64,000 nt of DNA from Streblospio benedicti (GCA_019095985.1 CM032661.1:36301183-36365182); one strand, 5' to 3'. Positions 50,740 to 63,521 are shown, numbered from the stretch's first letter. Notes: a model not told the origin generated them from the letters alone. Made by a program: numbers and translations.

Positions 50740-52030
50740 GAACAATCTATTGCAACTTGTTATTTTGTAACTTTCATAAATACCCGTGCTTATGCATTCA
50801 TTATAGTATAAGATTTATCATTTCCCGAAAGTGTAGAATGAACTTATGGTCAGTGTCATACCGAAAAATACGACAAACTCAACAAGTCCACCGGGCCTCT
50901 CCCCAGATCTGAAATAGTTATAAAAACCAGATAAATTTAAGCCAAAGATTCATTTTCTATAGTTGAATATATTTTGTGTCTGAAACACACCCTCTATAAA
51001 TGACAAACTACAAGTACATGAATTTTTCAAAAGCAATACATCTCTTTTATAGTCAACATAAAATATAAGAGAAATTATGTACAATAATATGGTAAAACAG
51101 GATTAAAAATGTTTAAACTATAGACATCAATTATCTGTCAAAATTTAAGATATTTCAACTCACTTTCTACACGCATTTATGCTGTTGATATGGCCCATAT
51201 ACATACTATAAATAGTCAAACATCAGCGACAGATTTACATACAAAAAGATGGATTTGCCACATGACTTCACAGTTAGAGAAATCCCTTTGCAAACGTTAT
51301 AGGCAATGATTAACGATGATCAGTGATATTCTTGCCAAAATCACAAGAGAAACTACATGTAGTCTATCTCGATTTCAACACCAGGACAAATATAGCAGTA
51401 GAAAATAAACAAATATTGAGTTTGCAGACGAAAGAAAATGTTCACCTAATCTTATACTCACTAGAGACCCACATTACCACTTATTTCTTTAAACGAAAAT
51501 GGCTAATAGTTGACAATATACAAGTACATGACACACATATATAATGCAATGAACATGAAAGACGACAATATATAGTAATATTAAGCAACAAAGACATTAC
51601 ATGAGTAAGGCCCATGTCTGACAGTCACGAATGTTTGTACATAAACGTCCTCTTTGCGATAGATGAGAAATATGCGCCACAAACAATGGCTGCGATTTCA
51701 AACCTTATTCGGCTGTTTGATCAGAGTTTACAAATTATAACCTGCGAGAGATGATGAACACCAATCACAGCGTTAATAAGATAGCTGCAGAGAAGAAAAC
51801 ATGCGAATAGCACTTGAATTCATTCATTAATCAAGTGGTGGCATCTCAGAAAAGTTTGCAAAAGCACCAACACGGGGCATTGACTAACCAAGGGCTAAAT
51901 TGAAAAATGGTCGCAATTCCAGCAGACCCTCCAGACGTCTCAACATTTGATGTATCACGTGTATTTAGACTTTCCATCTGAGCGTGCGCTGACTATTATA
52001 TTGAGGTGACGCTATTAATCCAAGACAGGA
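50740..52030. other. Intergenic, nothing recognised
   Basis: AT-rich sequence without supportable genes or defined repeats. Confidence 0.4.
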
Positions 52031-52038
52031 AAGACGGC

Positions 52039-52221
52039 AAAGTAGAGCCTCAATTTAAAACCACTTATATAAAGAGGCCACATTTTAATAAGACCATATT
52101 TCATGGCGCCGAACCTTCAGAAAAAAACCCAACATGTTTGACCTCCGCAAGGAGACTACCTCTTCATTGAGACCACTTGAGAGCAGACCCCTGGGTGGTT
52201 CTAATAGAGAGGTTCTACTAT
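52039..52221 (+). mobile_element. pogo/Tc1-like MITE (copy 3, best preserved)
   Basis: AAGTAGAGCCTCAATTTAAA at the left is inverse to GAGAGGTTCTACT at the right, with repeated GACCAC/GTGGT words inside. Related to 38596-38765. Confidence 0.65.
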
Positions 52222-52408
52222 ATGAAATTAGACACTTTCGGTCTAAACCAGCATACGCTGAAGAGAGGATGTGTCTGGGTTGCAAAGGAAAGCCATGTGT
52301 TGTTATATGATCCTATTAAATGAGTAGGGTGTAGAGTGAAAGATTTGGGATTGGGTGATGGGGTTGTGTGGTTGGGGCGTGTTGTGTGATTAAAAATTAT
52401 TTGTATAA

Positions 52409-52592
52409 GGGATCGTTTACAAATGACGTCACCTCATTTTTGGCCTTTTTGACCCCCCCGGTCACCTTTCGTCATCTTTTTGCAGCGCCCCCTCCGGATA
52501 AGTGACATCACCCAAGTGTTAGACACCCCCCCGTGTCACCTTTTGTCATCTTTCGTTGTACCCCCCCGCCGGGTGACGTCATTTGTGAAGAT
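52409..52592. mobile_element. PIF/Harbinger-like MITE, copy 2 (internally deleted)
   Basis: Starts GGGATCGTTTACAAATGACG after TAA and ends GACGTCATTTGTGAAG. The AT-rich centre of copy 1 is missing, leaving only the two C-rich end blocks. Confidence 0.8.
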
Positions 52593-52599
52593 CATCATA

Positions 52600-54035
52600 A
52601 TTCTGTGATATTGAAAAAAATGCTGAAAAGAAACCGACTTGAGTGTTAAGGCTCACAAAGTGCAGGACTATGCAATTGAACCTGCTTTTTATATTATATC
52701 AGATAGTCTGACCCCGTGTAGCACCCAGCACCTAATTGACACGCTACAAAGTTAAGCTGTTCTGAAAGATGGAGTATGTAATTACGACGATGTTGACAGG
52801 GTGAGCAGATCGCTATAGCACGGGCGCCCCTGTATCCATCTTCGCGTGCCCAAGCGCACAGCCATATCTGACGTAGACGTCTGGGGGTAATTACGTTTTT
52901 AAGAACATTCGTGTACCTACGGACATTTCGAATAGCGCGAGTGTTTGTGTTGATATTCGGGTGGGTCAAACTCACGGGGATCGTACACGTAGCTTTGAGA
53001 AAGCCCCTGTCGGGCAGTCACGAATGTTATCCGCCTCAACAATCTTCTGTAGAGTAGGAGATCAGATGAGAAATGCATGGGTCACAATCAATGATGCTTT
53101 TGCCCCTCCATCTTCACCAATTTCAGAACCACGTATATCAGAGAGTAAGCAATGATATATGCTAGTTTGTTGTGGCGAGATGCCCCTATACAGAAAGTCT
53201 GGGACGAAACAATTTAGGACAAATAACTACACCTCTGCGAATTCGGGTTCAGCTATGGAGAAGGTCTGACCCGGGTGTTCATAAACGTTTGTTTGGGCCT
53301 GACTAAAGTATATACTACATGTTTAGAGTATGTTTCACAATGCAAATATTTGGCGTTTCGTTTGCCTGTCAGCCCTTTCACATCAGTTAAACGAATTGCT
53401 TGGAACTGTCAGCCTTTCAGAATGCCGAATACGTAATATTAACAAAATAAATTATGAGATCCAAAACTACTCATGCCAATTATTGAACTTTAAAGTGTAT
53501 AGTTGAACCAAAATCTATGGTGTCAATTATCAAAATACTAGTAGCTAACAGAACAAGGTTGCGTGACCACCTACCTCTTTGGTTGGTTGATAGCTGCAGA
53601 GTTAGTGAAAACATGACAGCCGCTAGTCCGATTATAGAAAAGTCTACGGCCATCGTCTAGATCTACAATCCTCATTACTACCACTTACACAAGGGCATGC
53701 TGCGTAGCATATATTTTTCATATCATTATCATACTACATGTATCCTTAAAACCCCCAAAAACATTATACTGCATCATAGCCTCTAAAAAGCGGCACAGCA
53801 TCACCACCCACAGCAATAAAACAGTAACAATGGTCCCAGGCAGACATCGAATGGGCCTCGTATGTTTCCGTAGAGTTTATGGAATGTTTCAATATTTGTT
53901 TCATCACGAGCATATGTAGTACATAATATGTCTATATATAATACATTTGAAACGGCCTGTAGTCAACAGTGTTTACGCGTACTTACACGGGAATTAATGT
54001 AAGCTACTTATGCAGAAGACCTAAGATGGGGTCTC
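52600..54035. other. Intergenic, one weak exon-like stretch
   Basis: 53056-53141 has a good acceptor and donor and one open frame but no partner exons (see rejected items). Nothing else recognised. Confidence 0.3.
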
Positions 54036-54039
54036 ATTA

Positions 54040-54371
54040 GGATCCCTTACAAATGACGTCACTTCACTTTTGGCCTCCCCGTGTCATCTTCCGTTATCTT
54101 TGCAGCACCCCTCCTGGTAAGTGACGTCATCTTTGCCTCCGCCCCCCCGCTTGCCTCCCCCCGCGCAACACGGTTTCGCGATGACATTTAACATTGATTT
54201 AACTGTGCCGTTATATAAATACATTTGAAAATATATGTCCATGATCTAGACATAATTTTACAAATGTATTTAGGATATAAATCAAACATGGCAGTCTGAT
54301 TTCAACAAGTAGATATATCATAATTCACTTAACAAGTTCAAATACACTTCAATAACTACAACTTAAAAAGA
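54040..54371. mobile_element. PIF/Harbinger-like MITE, copy 3 (right end lost)
   Basis: Starts GGATCCCTTACAAATGACGT, carries the C-rich block and the shared ATATATGTCCATGATCTAGA core, then stops before a right terminus. Contains AAGTGACGTCATC inside. Confidence 0.75.
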
Positions 54372-54630
54372 ACGCGTGGTTTGTATGTTGTAATAAACTC
54401 TATATGGTTTAAGGTTGTTATTTCAAAGAAACCCCATACATAGCCTAAATATTACTAGTACACACATGAGTGGAGTGGCAACATATTTCAGTACTGGTAC
54501 TTAACGAACATCAAAATGGATGCACATACAATCACCCTGAGAATAATGCATTGAACACGTGTGATCTAATTGCACACGTGTGATCTACAGAATGTAAGTT
54601 TGTATTGGGTTCCATTATATAAACATACTG

Positions 54631-55349
54631 AAATTATATAGATACCTATAGGAACCAGTCATTTTTGTATTTGGCAAGACTTTTCGCTCTTATCGCAAGA
54701 GCTTCGTCGGGCCTAATGAAATGATCCTCTCACTGGGTCACATGACCACCACGGATTTGGCGATCATGTGACAGCAGAGATGTGTACACGGGGGGGTAGG
54801 TCAAGTCGGTGTCGCGGTTCATCATACCACAAGCCGGTCAACACCATCAAGTCAATGCTACCTTCTCCCAAGGACAAGTCTCCAGACAGTGCCAAATGTG
54901 GCATCATCTATGAGGTCAACTGCCCTCAGTGTCAGGAAACGTATGTTGGTGAGACAGGCAGGACCCCTGAACACCAGAGTCAAGGAACACTTAAACCCGA
55001 AACGTGTTCCTACAGCAATTGATTGGGGACCACATCAAAGATACAGGACACATGATCAGCCCCAGTGACTTTAAAGTAGTAGCACGCGAGGAAATGGTGC
55101 AGGAAGATCCGTGAGGCCATCGAAATCCGAGAGCGCCGACCCCGGATGAACCGCGCACCGGCTATGACCTGCCCCTGTGTACAATCTCTGCTGTCACATG
55201 ATCGCCAAATCCGTGGTGGTCATGTGACCCAGTGAGAGGATCATTTCATTAGGCCCGACGAATCTTGCGATAAGAGCGAAAGTCTTGCCAAACAAAAAAA
55301 AAAAAAAAAAAAAAAAAATGACTGGTTCCTATAGGTATCTATATAATTT
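54631..55349 (+). mobile_element. Penelope-like element fragment with inverted arms
   Basis: Fossil. The centre encodes a GIY-YIG-type endonuclease remnant: GIIYEVNCPQC, then TYVGETGRT, then GDHIKDTGH and IEIRERRPRMNRAP. This combination is typical of the C-terminal part of Penelope-like retroelements. Arms of 165-178 bp (54631-54795 and 55172-55349) are inverted copies, as is common for these elements, beginning AAATTATATAGATACC. The right arm carries a 30-bp poly(A) run. The reverse transcriptase is absent and the copy is broken. Arm divergence is low, so it is not very old. Confidence 0.8.
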
Positions 55350-56660
55350 CAATACGTGTGATCTAGTTATTTCTATGATGCAAATGCCCATTTGTTGTTC
55401 CGTACTATAGTAAACATTGATTCACTAACAAGAAACCAAAAGAAAATTACACTATGAAAACAACAACCTCAAACCGAACCAAAAACAAAACTAAAACAAA
55501 CAAACAGACGAAAACAAAATAGAACACACGTATAAAATACTTTGACCATTAGGTGAGTTATCGCCATTGCTGTCAGAAGACACACACTTTCGAATTCTTG
55601 GATCCCAGGATATTTCACGGGTACTGTTACTACTTACAACTTCAATTCGTATGTTTCGCAAGAACGTACTGCTGTTGCTGTTGCTGCTGTTGCTGCTGCT
55701 GCTGCTGTTGCTGCTACCCATGCTGTTGTTGTTGTGTGTGAAATTTCAGACATGCATAAACTAAGTTCTAAGAATCACATGAAATAGCACCAATTACCTC
55801 AAAAACGTATACTTTTGACACCCCAACCAGGAAATGAAATTCTCAGCAGGTTTTCCTCTTATCAATATATTCAGTTTACAGAGTAAAGAATTAATGAGAA
55901 ATGTGGGATTCATAATTAAAACAGTGGTGAAAACACCGCCACCCGAGATGATGAATTTTGTACCCACTGTAGTCCGTAATAAAGGTGATGATGATGACTG
56001 TCATTATCCCGAAGCTGCATTCAGTTGCATTTTGTCATATGACGCAAATGACTTTTTGGCACACCACGCACATTACTAGATAAGACCACGCCAGGTATGA
56101 TGCAATTTTTGTTCTCCAATTTTGTTTGGTTTATGTAACATACACTTTGCTTAATAACACCAGAAACAGAATAACAGAAGTGTATAAGCAAAGGAGTAAC
56201 TAAGATTTTAAACATAGTTGATTGCTTGATATTCACGATCCTAATCTTTGCTGTGTTTAGATTAGGAAAAGAGCCCTTTACTTAAAAAATACCTTTCATA
56301 ACAGCTTTTAAAGGTGCTTCATATGTACATGTACATCTGCGTTTATGTGCAAGGGTATGCAAATATGCATGAATATGGATTATTTGCAATAGATACCTAA
56401 GAAATCATACCTGTTTTCAGGACAAGGTCATGTGATGCAATGTCCTAATTTGGTGACAGATAAGGGCATTGATTCACAGGATATTGCGCGAAAAACAAGG
56501 TAATATACATGCATCCATCATTGCATCGCACATCATGGATTTATTCATGACCAATGATTTCAGCTATAAACCAATCAAAATGCGGGAATTAGATGTGTGT
56601 CACAGAGCGAATGATATGATGGATTCTTTATCAGCTAATGTGATGCATGCCGGTTCTTCA
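55350..56660. other. Intergenic with a (CTG/TTG)n tract
   Basis: 55674-55736 is an impure TGC/TGT trinucleotide tract. The remaining sequence shows no gene I can support. Confidence 0.4.
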
Positions 56661-56668
56661 AGCCATAA

Positions 56669-57085
56669 GGGATCGTTCACAAATGACGTCATCTCATTTT
56701 GGCTTTTACCCCCTCCACAGTTGTCACCTTTCGTCATCTTTGCAGCACCACCCTTCTTGGTAAGTGACGTCATCTTTGCCTCACGCCCCCCCACGACATG
56801 GTTTCGCGATGATATTTAACATTGATTTAACTGTGCCGTTATATAAATACATTTGAAAATATATGTCCATAATTTAGACATGATTTTACAAATGTATTTA
56901 GGACATAAAGCAAAGATGTCAATCTGATTTCAACAAGTAGATATATCACAACTCACTTAACAAGTTCAACTACTGTTAAATAACTACAACTTTTATTCTT
57001 TCAAATGGTGACATCACCTATGTGCTAGATCTCCCTGTCAACGTTCGTCATCTTTCGCTAGCTCACCCTGCCGGTTGACGTCATT
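56669..57085. mobile_element. PIF/Harbinger-like MITE, copy 4
   Basis: Starts GGGATCGTTCACAAATGACG after TAA, has the full AT-rich core shared with copies 1 and 3, and ends near GGTTGACGTCATTA with a degraded terminus. Contains three near-identical TGACGTCA words. Confidence 0.85.
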
Positions 57086-57200
57086 ATCTAATATACCAAA
57101 TGGACATAATAACAGCTTAGAAAGAAAAAACAAGCAAAAAAAAATACAAAAACAAAACAAACACACACAAAGAAGCATTAAAACACTGCAGAGGGAAGTA

Positions 57201-57204
57201 AGGT

Positions 57205-57278
<74 letters not shown>
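57201..57278 (+). repeat. (GT)n microsatellite
   Basis: About 78 bp of pure or nearly pure GT. The Cys-Val frames across it are artefacts. Confidence 0.95.
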
Positions 57279-57281
<3 letters not shown>

Positions 57282-57399
57282 AGATTTTTGATTCAATAAA
57301 CATGAATTTAGACCATTACCAACCAGTCATAAACACCCACATTCACAAACCAAATATTCTCACAGGCCTTTACCTGATCCTATATATTAAAAATTAAAC

Positions 57400-60310
57400 T
57401 CTAATCTAAATGCCAATGGAAGATTGATATATACCCTCTCACTTTATAAGTTTGTATACAAACTTGATTCTAAAATGTTCAGAACAATAGTACATGATGT
57501 CATTAACTTGTTAATACCCATAATAATGTGACGTACCAAGGATGGCTTACTGTTTGACGTTTCACAGTCTATTACTCACGTAGGCCCTACTTTCACTGAG
57601 GATCCAAAATTGGCAGAATGCTTGATCAAAGCTTTTAAATTGCAAAGAAAATAACCATTTCACTGGTGCTCGTTTATGCTGGATTTGCCCGCACTCGTTC
57701 GTAGGAGCTCACTCGAGTAGAAAAATACAACTGTCGTACATGTACATAGACTCATGTGATCAGAATAGAATACAGAAATTGCGTGCAGGGCTCACCACTC
57801 AAAGAGAGTATTTCCTTTAATGTCCTGCTATTGGCGTTTGAGGAATCCATCTGAAGTAGAAAAAAATGTGCGTGAAACATGGCACGGAGCTCATAGACAT
57901 GGCAATTTATACAATCCCAAACTACTCAACGCCCTGCACTGTCACACTTCCTGCAAGAAATGGATTTCATAAATCATTTTACTTCTTACGCGGACTTTGG
58001 CATTTGTTCAAACAGAAATATGATGATGTAAGGCATCAACACTTTTATTTCCGGGTCGTTAAATGGAGTGCGTGTGTCTGTCTATAGATTTTGTAAGTTA
58101 ATCTAAGCCAATCTGGACCGAAATTTGCAATTGCATCCGCTGTCTCGATATCTACACGTGGATTTAAATGAATTTGTTTTCTTAGCCCTACTACGTCATA
58201 GACAAAACCAATTCATGTAATTATGATTTTATTATTTTTTTCCAGTTCTCTTATGCCATTGTTTTTCATTTCATTGAAAAGGAGACTAAATATATCGAAA
58301 ACTGGTTTTAAAAATAAAATAATAAGAATGTTTTGCATATGTTTGATAAAAAATGACAGAAGAGAACTAGAAAATAATGACAAAACGCTGCTTACCAAAT
58401 TCATTCAATTCTACAATTCATGTAATTGTTTTCTATCTAATGATGTCCATTTGACGTGGCCAAAAGCTCGGTGTTGACATTCTCGTTGGTTTAGCCATTG
58501 AGAAATGTTCCAAATGATTACGGACTCTTCAGACGAGGGTCAATATTCACTATCCTGTGAATTGAATAGGAATTGAATTGAACATGAGGTTGAGATTCCA
58601 AGATATATATAGAACACACGATATAATTGATCGGGAAGTCGCACAATCTTCTACTACATTTGGTTCCGTGTTGCGTAAACTTTACAGAAGAAAGCAAAAT
58701 TCGAGTTATCCAAAATATAGAGATACCAGAATGATTTACAGCGTCAGGTAGCATGGCGGGAGTCGCTACGTGTTCGCCTTATCCATAAATTCGACTTATC
58801 CGAGTTTGAACTGAACGCGGAACTCTGTATATTAGAAAGCCACGTGGTGAGGTGAGGGCATGGTCGCTGTCCACGAATAGTACAGGTTTATTTAACCGGC
58901 TAACGTAAAAAGCTCTTCACTATAGTGTGGGTAAAATGGGAGCAACAGAAGGTGTCCAAATTAGCAAGGTTTCATATAACCAGAACAAAGTGGCAAATCA
59001 AATAGTGACCATGATTGCATATGGTCCCTCTTAGTGAGGAGTCCTCACAGCGCGCTGCCGCCATAGCGGTCATATTCTGCGACATGTCTTTTTTGAACGC
59101 CTTCTTGCTAAATTGACATATCAAGGCATAGACCCCAGCATAATGTGTATGATATAGTTGTCGTAAATCACAGAAGTATATATATATATATACCCCCTCG
59201 TCCTCTTTTGACGATGTGGCCCATGCATCAGGGGAAGAGCAGATGGCACCAATCATTTCTACCAAATGTTACCATTGTGTGCGCTTTGTCATTAAATGAA
59301 GTATAAGAAACCCATAAAAACCCGTCAGTCGCGCCCCACTCTATTTTCGAAAATGTGGACCTGCCAGTGATAACAACGACTTACGCAAAATAATGTCAAT
59401 GAAAAGGGAAATGAAAAGTTGTTTACCAAACATCGCGTGAAATGTCGACAGTGAAAATAATATATCGATAGATGCATTTGAAATTGTCAAATGCTGCATC
59501 AAATGCTTCGAATACGAGCAGAGACTGTCAAATCAACCCACTCAACCGCCATCTTTGTTAGAGTAACTCATAAGTATGCCCAACGGCGTTACTCCGGTGT
59601 AAATTCGCAGATTATTATTCCCTGCTGCTTTGCATAATTGACTCAGAAGTGGCAATTGAGCATGTGATTGGACAATGTCAGCGCCTACACTTGCAAGACA
59701 CGGCTGTCACATAGCCTTTCAGTACTAACAAACATGATTCACCGACCATCTTAATTTCATTACCTTTACATCATCAATCCTTGAGGAAAGGGTTAATAGC
59801 TGTCACGTGGACGTTCAATACCATGATTATTTTGGCTGTGTCTGGCGTGTTTCCGTATCACCGGAATAGACTACGGCACATAATTATGGGCGTCGTGTCA
59901 CATGGTCAACTCGGCTGGACATGCGAAGACATTGTACATAAAAATCATCTGCTATACTGCCTAAAGTGTAATCCAATCTCATGAATCTCTGGCTCAATTT
60001 CTGCGCCCATATAGTTTTGATATTTAAACTTTTCAGAAGCTTAAAGTCCTACCGACATAGCCACCGATATTAGAAACTAGACAACAATTTGCCTTCTTGT
60101 TTAGAAAATGAAATAGGGTAACATAATATTTCAAGCTCACGAAAATACTTCAGAATGAGTGTGCGTCACACGCCAAAATAGAAGGAGAATCGGGTCTCAA
60201 GCCACATTTTATTGTAACGCTTGTATTCGAGAAATAAATTCGGTTGTCTCCATTTCATTTTTTTTTCAATTGTCACTTTTACAGGTAAGAGTGGCTCAAA
60301 AACGGCAGTT
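57400..60310. other. Intergenic, nothing recognised
   Basis: Mixed-composition sequence without supportable exons or transposon ends. It might contain upstream exons of the 60851-60979 gene, but I could not identify any. Confidence 0.3.
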
Positions 60311-60319
60311 TCGACGTTA

Positions 60320-60794
60320 GGGATGATGTGCAAGTTTGTCACGCTCCGCAAAAGTGGAACAATGTTCTCTTTTTTCTAGACCCCCCCCCCCCACACATAC
60401 ACACAAAAGTGAAAATATCAAATGTGTGACATAATTGAAAAAACATCTACACTGTGATTTGCATTTCGCGACATCATTTATTCAAAAATTACCTTTGGAT
60501 ACATATATAACAATATTTAATGCTTGAATAATATAAAAATGACAACACAAATAATAAGACATCTATATATCACAATTCATGGATCTATGGGTAAAAAATA
60601 ACGTCACATTCAAATAGCAAATCTAGATGAATCCTGATCCTGATGTGAAACTTTTTAAAGCGAGCGACAATGTTAACGAGCATGACCCCCCCCCCCCCCA
60701 CAAAATCACAGAAAAGTGGAACATCAGAAACTCCTACCCCGTAAGTGGAACACTGCTCCACTTTTGCGGAGCGTGACAAAATGTACATCATCCC
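60320..60794. mobile_element. MITE with GGGATGATGT termini
   Basis: Left GGGATGATGTGCAAGTTTGT and right ACAAAATGTACATCATCCC are inverse, with GTCACGCTCCGCAAAAGTGG conserved just inside. Flanks TTA and TGA roughly fit a 3-bp duplication, so possibly PIF/Harbinger-like. It ends 56 bp before a coding-like exon. Confidence 0.75.
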
Positions 60795-60850
60795 TGAGCC
60801 CAACTGCGGAGTCGTGCTGGCGCTATTTTATATATAATCTATGGTGCCAG

Positions 60851-60979
60851 TTGCGTGTGGCACGTGTACTCTGCATGTATTCCGGGAATCCAAGGACAAA
60901 AGCGCACGTGGTCCACTCCATCAACCTGAACGATGATCCCGTGGTGTTTGCTGCCATCAATTTGCTCTTTGAAGATTAA
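60851..60979 (+). CDS. Putative terminal coding exon of an unrecognised gene
   Basis: After ATGGTGCCAG (possible acceptor) the frame reads LRVARVLCMYSGNPRTKAHV, then VHSINLNDDPVVFAAINLLF-ED and a stop at 60977. It is markedly GC-richer than its surroundings, has coding-like third positions, and two overlapping AATAAA signals begin 19 nt after the stop. No methionine start and no upstream exon could be found. It is either the last exon of a gene with distant exons or a relic copy. I do not recognise the protein. Confidence 0.35.
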   Translation: MRVARVLCMYSGNPRTKAHVVHSINLNDDPVVFAAINLLFED

Positions 60980-60997
60980 AACCCGGCACATAAGGAA

Positions 60998-61007
60998 AAT
61001 AAATAAA
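60998..61007 (+). promoter_or_regulatory. Double poly(A) signal
   Basis: AATAAATAAA, two overlapping AATAAA words 19 nt after the stop of the putative terminal exon. Confidence 0.4.
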
Positions 61008-61207
61008 AGTGCATGATACATTCTCCAGGCTACATGGCTGTCATACGTGTATGTGATCAGTGATATGTTGGTTCCTGGCTCGCTGCTTACTGGGTGACGG
61101 TTCTTTAAGTCAAATCAACAGATGGAGTGGCAAGTTTGCTCGTTATTTAGCTCTTTATCCTTCTCCTGATTCAAAACCATTCTTTGACCGCCATTGCTCA
61201 GTGCTAG

Positions 61208-61310
61208 GGAGCGTTCACAATTGCAATTGACATTACCCTGAAAAAAAGGGGTGGTGGTGGGGGATTCAGAAAGTGCCAAAATGTGGTTGACGTCAATTGT
61301 GAACGCTCCC
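61208..61310. mobile_element. 103-bp MITE with GGGAGCGTTCACAATTG ends
   Basis: The left end is the exact inverse of the right end CAATTGTGAACGCTCCC. CTA flanks both sides (61205-61207, 61311-61313), a possible 3-bp duplication. The end is reminiscent of the GGGATCGTTCACAAATG family. Confidence 0.8.
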
Positions 61311-62193
61311 CTACAATTGCTAGCAGTGGATTATTCATATATTTGGACTGTGCATACGTGGTTGGCGCATGGGTGGGGGTGAGGTGGGGGTTGACAGGAA
61401 GAATTCCATTAGATCCGTATGCACCTACTTCTGATTTACGTCTGTCCATGAACAGTTGCAGCCTAAATAGGCTTAATCTACTCCTTCATTTTAGAGCTCT
61501 AACTCACACATTGCAGTGAGTTTTACCGACTGTAATTAAATCTGTACCGGTTATTTCCGAATTGAGCGTCGAATGTTTCTTTTTACAATTTACACTGTGT
61601 GTGTGTTTTAGCTTACGGTTATTCACCTGGCTCTTTAGTTGTTATGCGGTGTATTGTAAGTGATAATTCGCAACATGAATTTCATATGCTGTTTACTGCA
61701 ATGCATTATGTCACATCCTCATTTCTATGGCTAGCGATAGTATCGTTAATATTCAAAGTCTTGGTTTGGGGGAGGGGGCGAGAAAATTTCTTAGTTAATT
61801 AAATGTAAACGTGTTCTCAATGGGAGGTTTCAATGTGCCAATGTGTGAATGTTCTTGGGAGTAGATGATGTTAACGAGCACATGGAATCTTCACCACACT
61901 CCATCCATACAGTCTCCTGCGAATGTCCTTTGCATAGTGGTCATACATTGTATAGTAATACACAGTAAAATGGAGCACTAGCAACATGTAATAATGCTAG
62001 TGCAAAATGCTAATCACTTTTATGTGAAATATGGAGTCATTTTGTTTATAAAGGACACGACATAAAATGGGGATTGTTGTTATGTTGGAAGTTACATGCA
62101 AATCCCTAATCTGTATAGCCCATAGCGCACTAACTACTGTCGCCAACGCTTATATTTCTATAGAAGTCAGTGACACAGCAACACAGCATACAG

Positions 62194-62835
62194 TAGGGGC
62201 GGGACGAGTAATCGAGTACTCGATCTCGAGTCGAGTTCTGTTGGCACTCGAGTACTCGAATGTACCATATTGTTCATTTTATACACTATCTCCATTATGG
62301 TTTTAGTTCTCAGTTCTTTCTTCTAAAGAAACTGGTGTTAATGGCCTATGTTAGCAGCCAAGATAAAAGGAAATATGACCCTTTGATGTAAGCACATTGG
62401 TTGCATGAACTGAAATGAGGAGTTGTGAGACCAGTAAAATAGTCAATGTTGTGTGAAGCCACGTAACTGAGTAATAGCGGTTAGTACTTGGCTTGGTATA
62501 AATACAACTGCAAACTGTTCATATCATTTATTTCTCAGTCACTTTTACATCATGCTCAACAGTTATCAGGATAGGACATTGCTACTATAGTTTAGGATTA
62601 TAAGGTTATTATTTATAATATAATATTATGTTACTTATAATGAATGTTTTATCAAAAATCGTGACTGTACTTTTTTAATGGTTTCTTAATATGTCGAACA
62701 CAATTACAATACATGATTTAGCCTTTAATGGTGGAAAAATGATCACAAAATAAGTGAGTAATCAAAAGATCGAGTACTCGAGTACGAGTTGAGTTTTATA
62801 CATCGAGTACTCGAGTTCAAATTTCAGTACCCCTA
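62194..62835. mobile_element. hAT-like non-autonomous transposon
   Basis: 642 bp flanked by a perfect 8-bp direct repeat GCATACAG (62186-62193 and 62836-62843), the hAT hallmark. Ends are TAGGGGCGGGACGAG and CAGTACCCCTA. Each end carries palindromic CGAGTACTCGAG words (two or more per side). The interior is AT-rich and non-coding. Confidence 0.88.
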
Positions 62836-63359
62836 GCATACAGCTAATGTCAGACTGGTCCAAATGTTGAAGCCGAATCAGTAGTGGTGGTTTAATGGTT
62901 AGTCATAGACTGGTACTATACCTATGTGGAGGTGAGGGCGATTCTTCGTTAAAACACATTTCATTTTTCTATGGGGTCGTTTGCATGTCCGGGAGCTTTC
63001 GGGCGTACAAAATTCATGATATCCTGTGATTGCTGCACTTTTCCAAAACCTGGATCTGCTAGTTGGTAATTTAGAAAGTGTATTGCCATAGACGTAATAT
63101 TTTTAAAAGGTAGACTTATCCGATTGACTATTCAAATATTCATATTTAGCTGATTGTACCATGAAACAAGAAGCTAAAAAGGATTTAGTTCAAATGGGAC
63201 ATTTATTTTAACCACAATTCTCTCATGTTTGCTTTAAGTACTCGATTGGCTGAGAGACAGAGCGGAAAAGTGATATCCTACCCTGTAAAGTTTACTACAT
63301 AGAATGATAAATAAACATTAGAGAAAAAAGATAGCGTGGACGTAACAAGAGAATACATA

Positions 63360-63521
63360 GGCAGATCCAGGTTTTTGGAAAAGGGGTAGGGGGCACACGT
63401 AAGGAAAAGGGGGGGGGCGGCGTACTGAAGGGATTTCATGAAAAACCCTATAAAAATGCAGTATTTTGGTGGGGAAAAGGGGGAGCGCGCCCCTTGCGCC
63501 CCTCCCTGGATCTGCCTATGG
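63360..63521. mobile_element. GGCAGATCCAGG MITE, copy 2
   Basis: About 162 bp with ends GGCAGATCCAGG and CCTGGATCTGCC, flanked by TA on each side. Shares GGGATTTCATGAAAAACCCT with copy 1 at 33549-33815 but lacks the TG run. Confidence 0.85.

Noticed and set aside
53056-53141. 86-nt exon-like stretch with acceptor TTCTGTAG and donor GTAAGC, reading VGDQMRNAWVTINDAFAPPS
   Set aside because: No compatible upstream or downstream exon and no family match. Kept out as a gene for lack of support.
57075-57397. Cys-Val repeat frames
   Set aside because: Translation of the (GT)n microsatellite.
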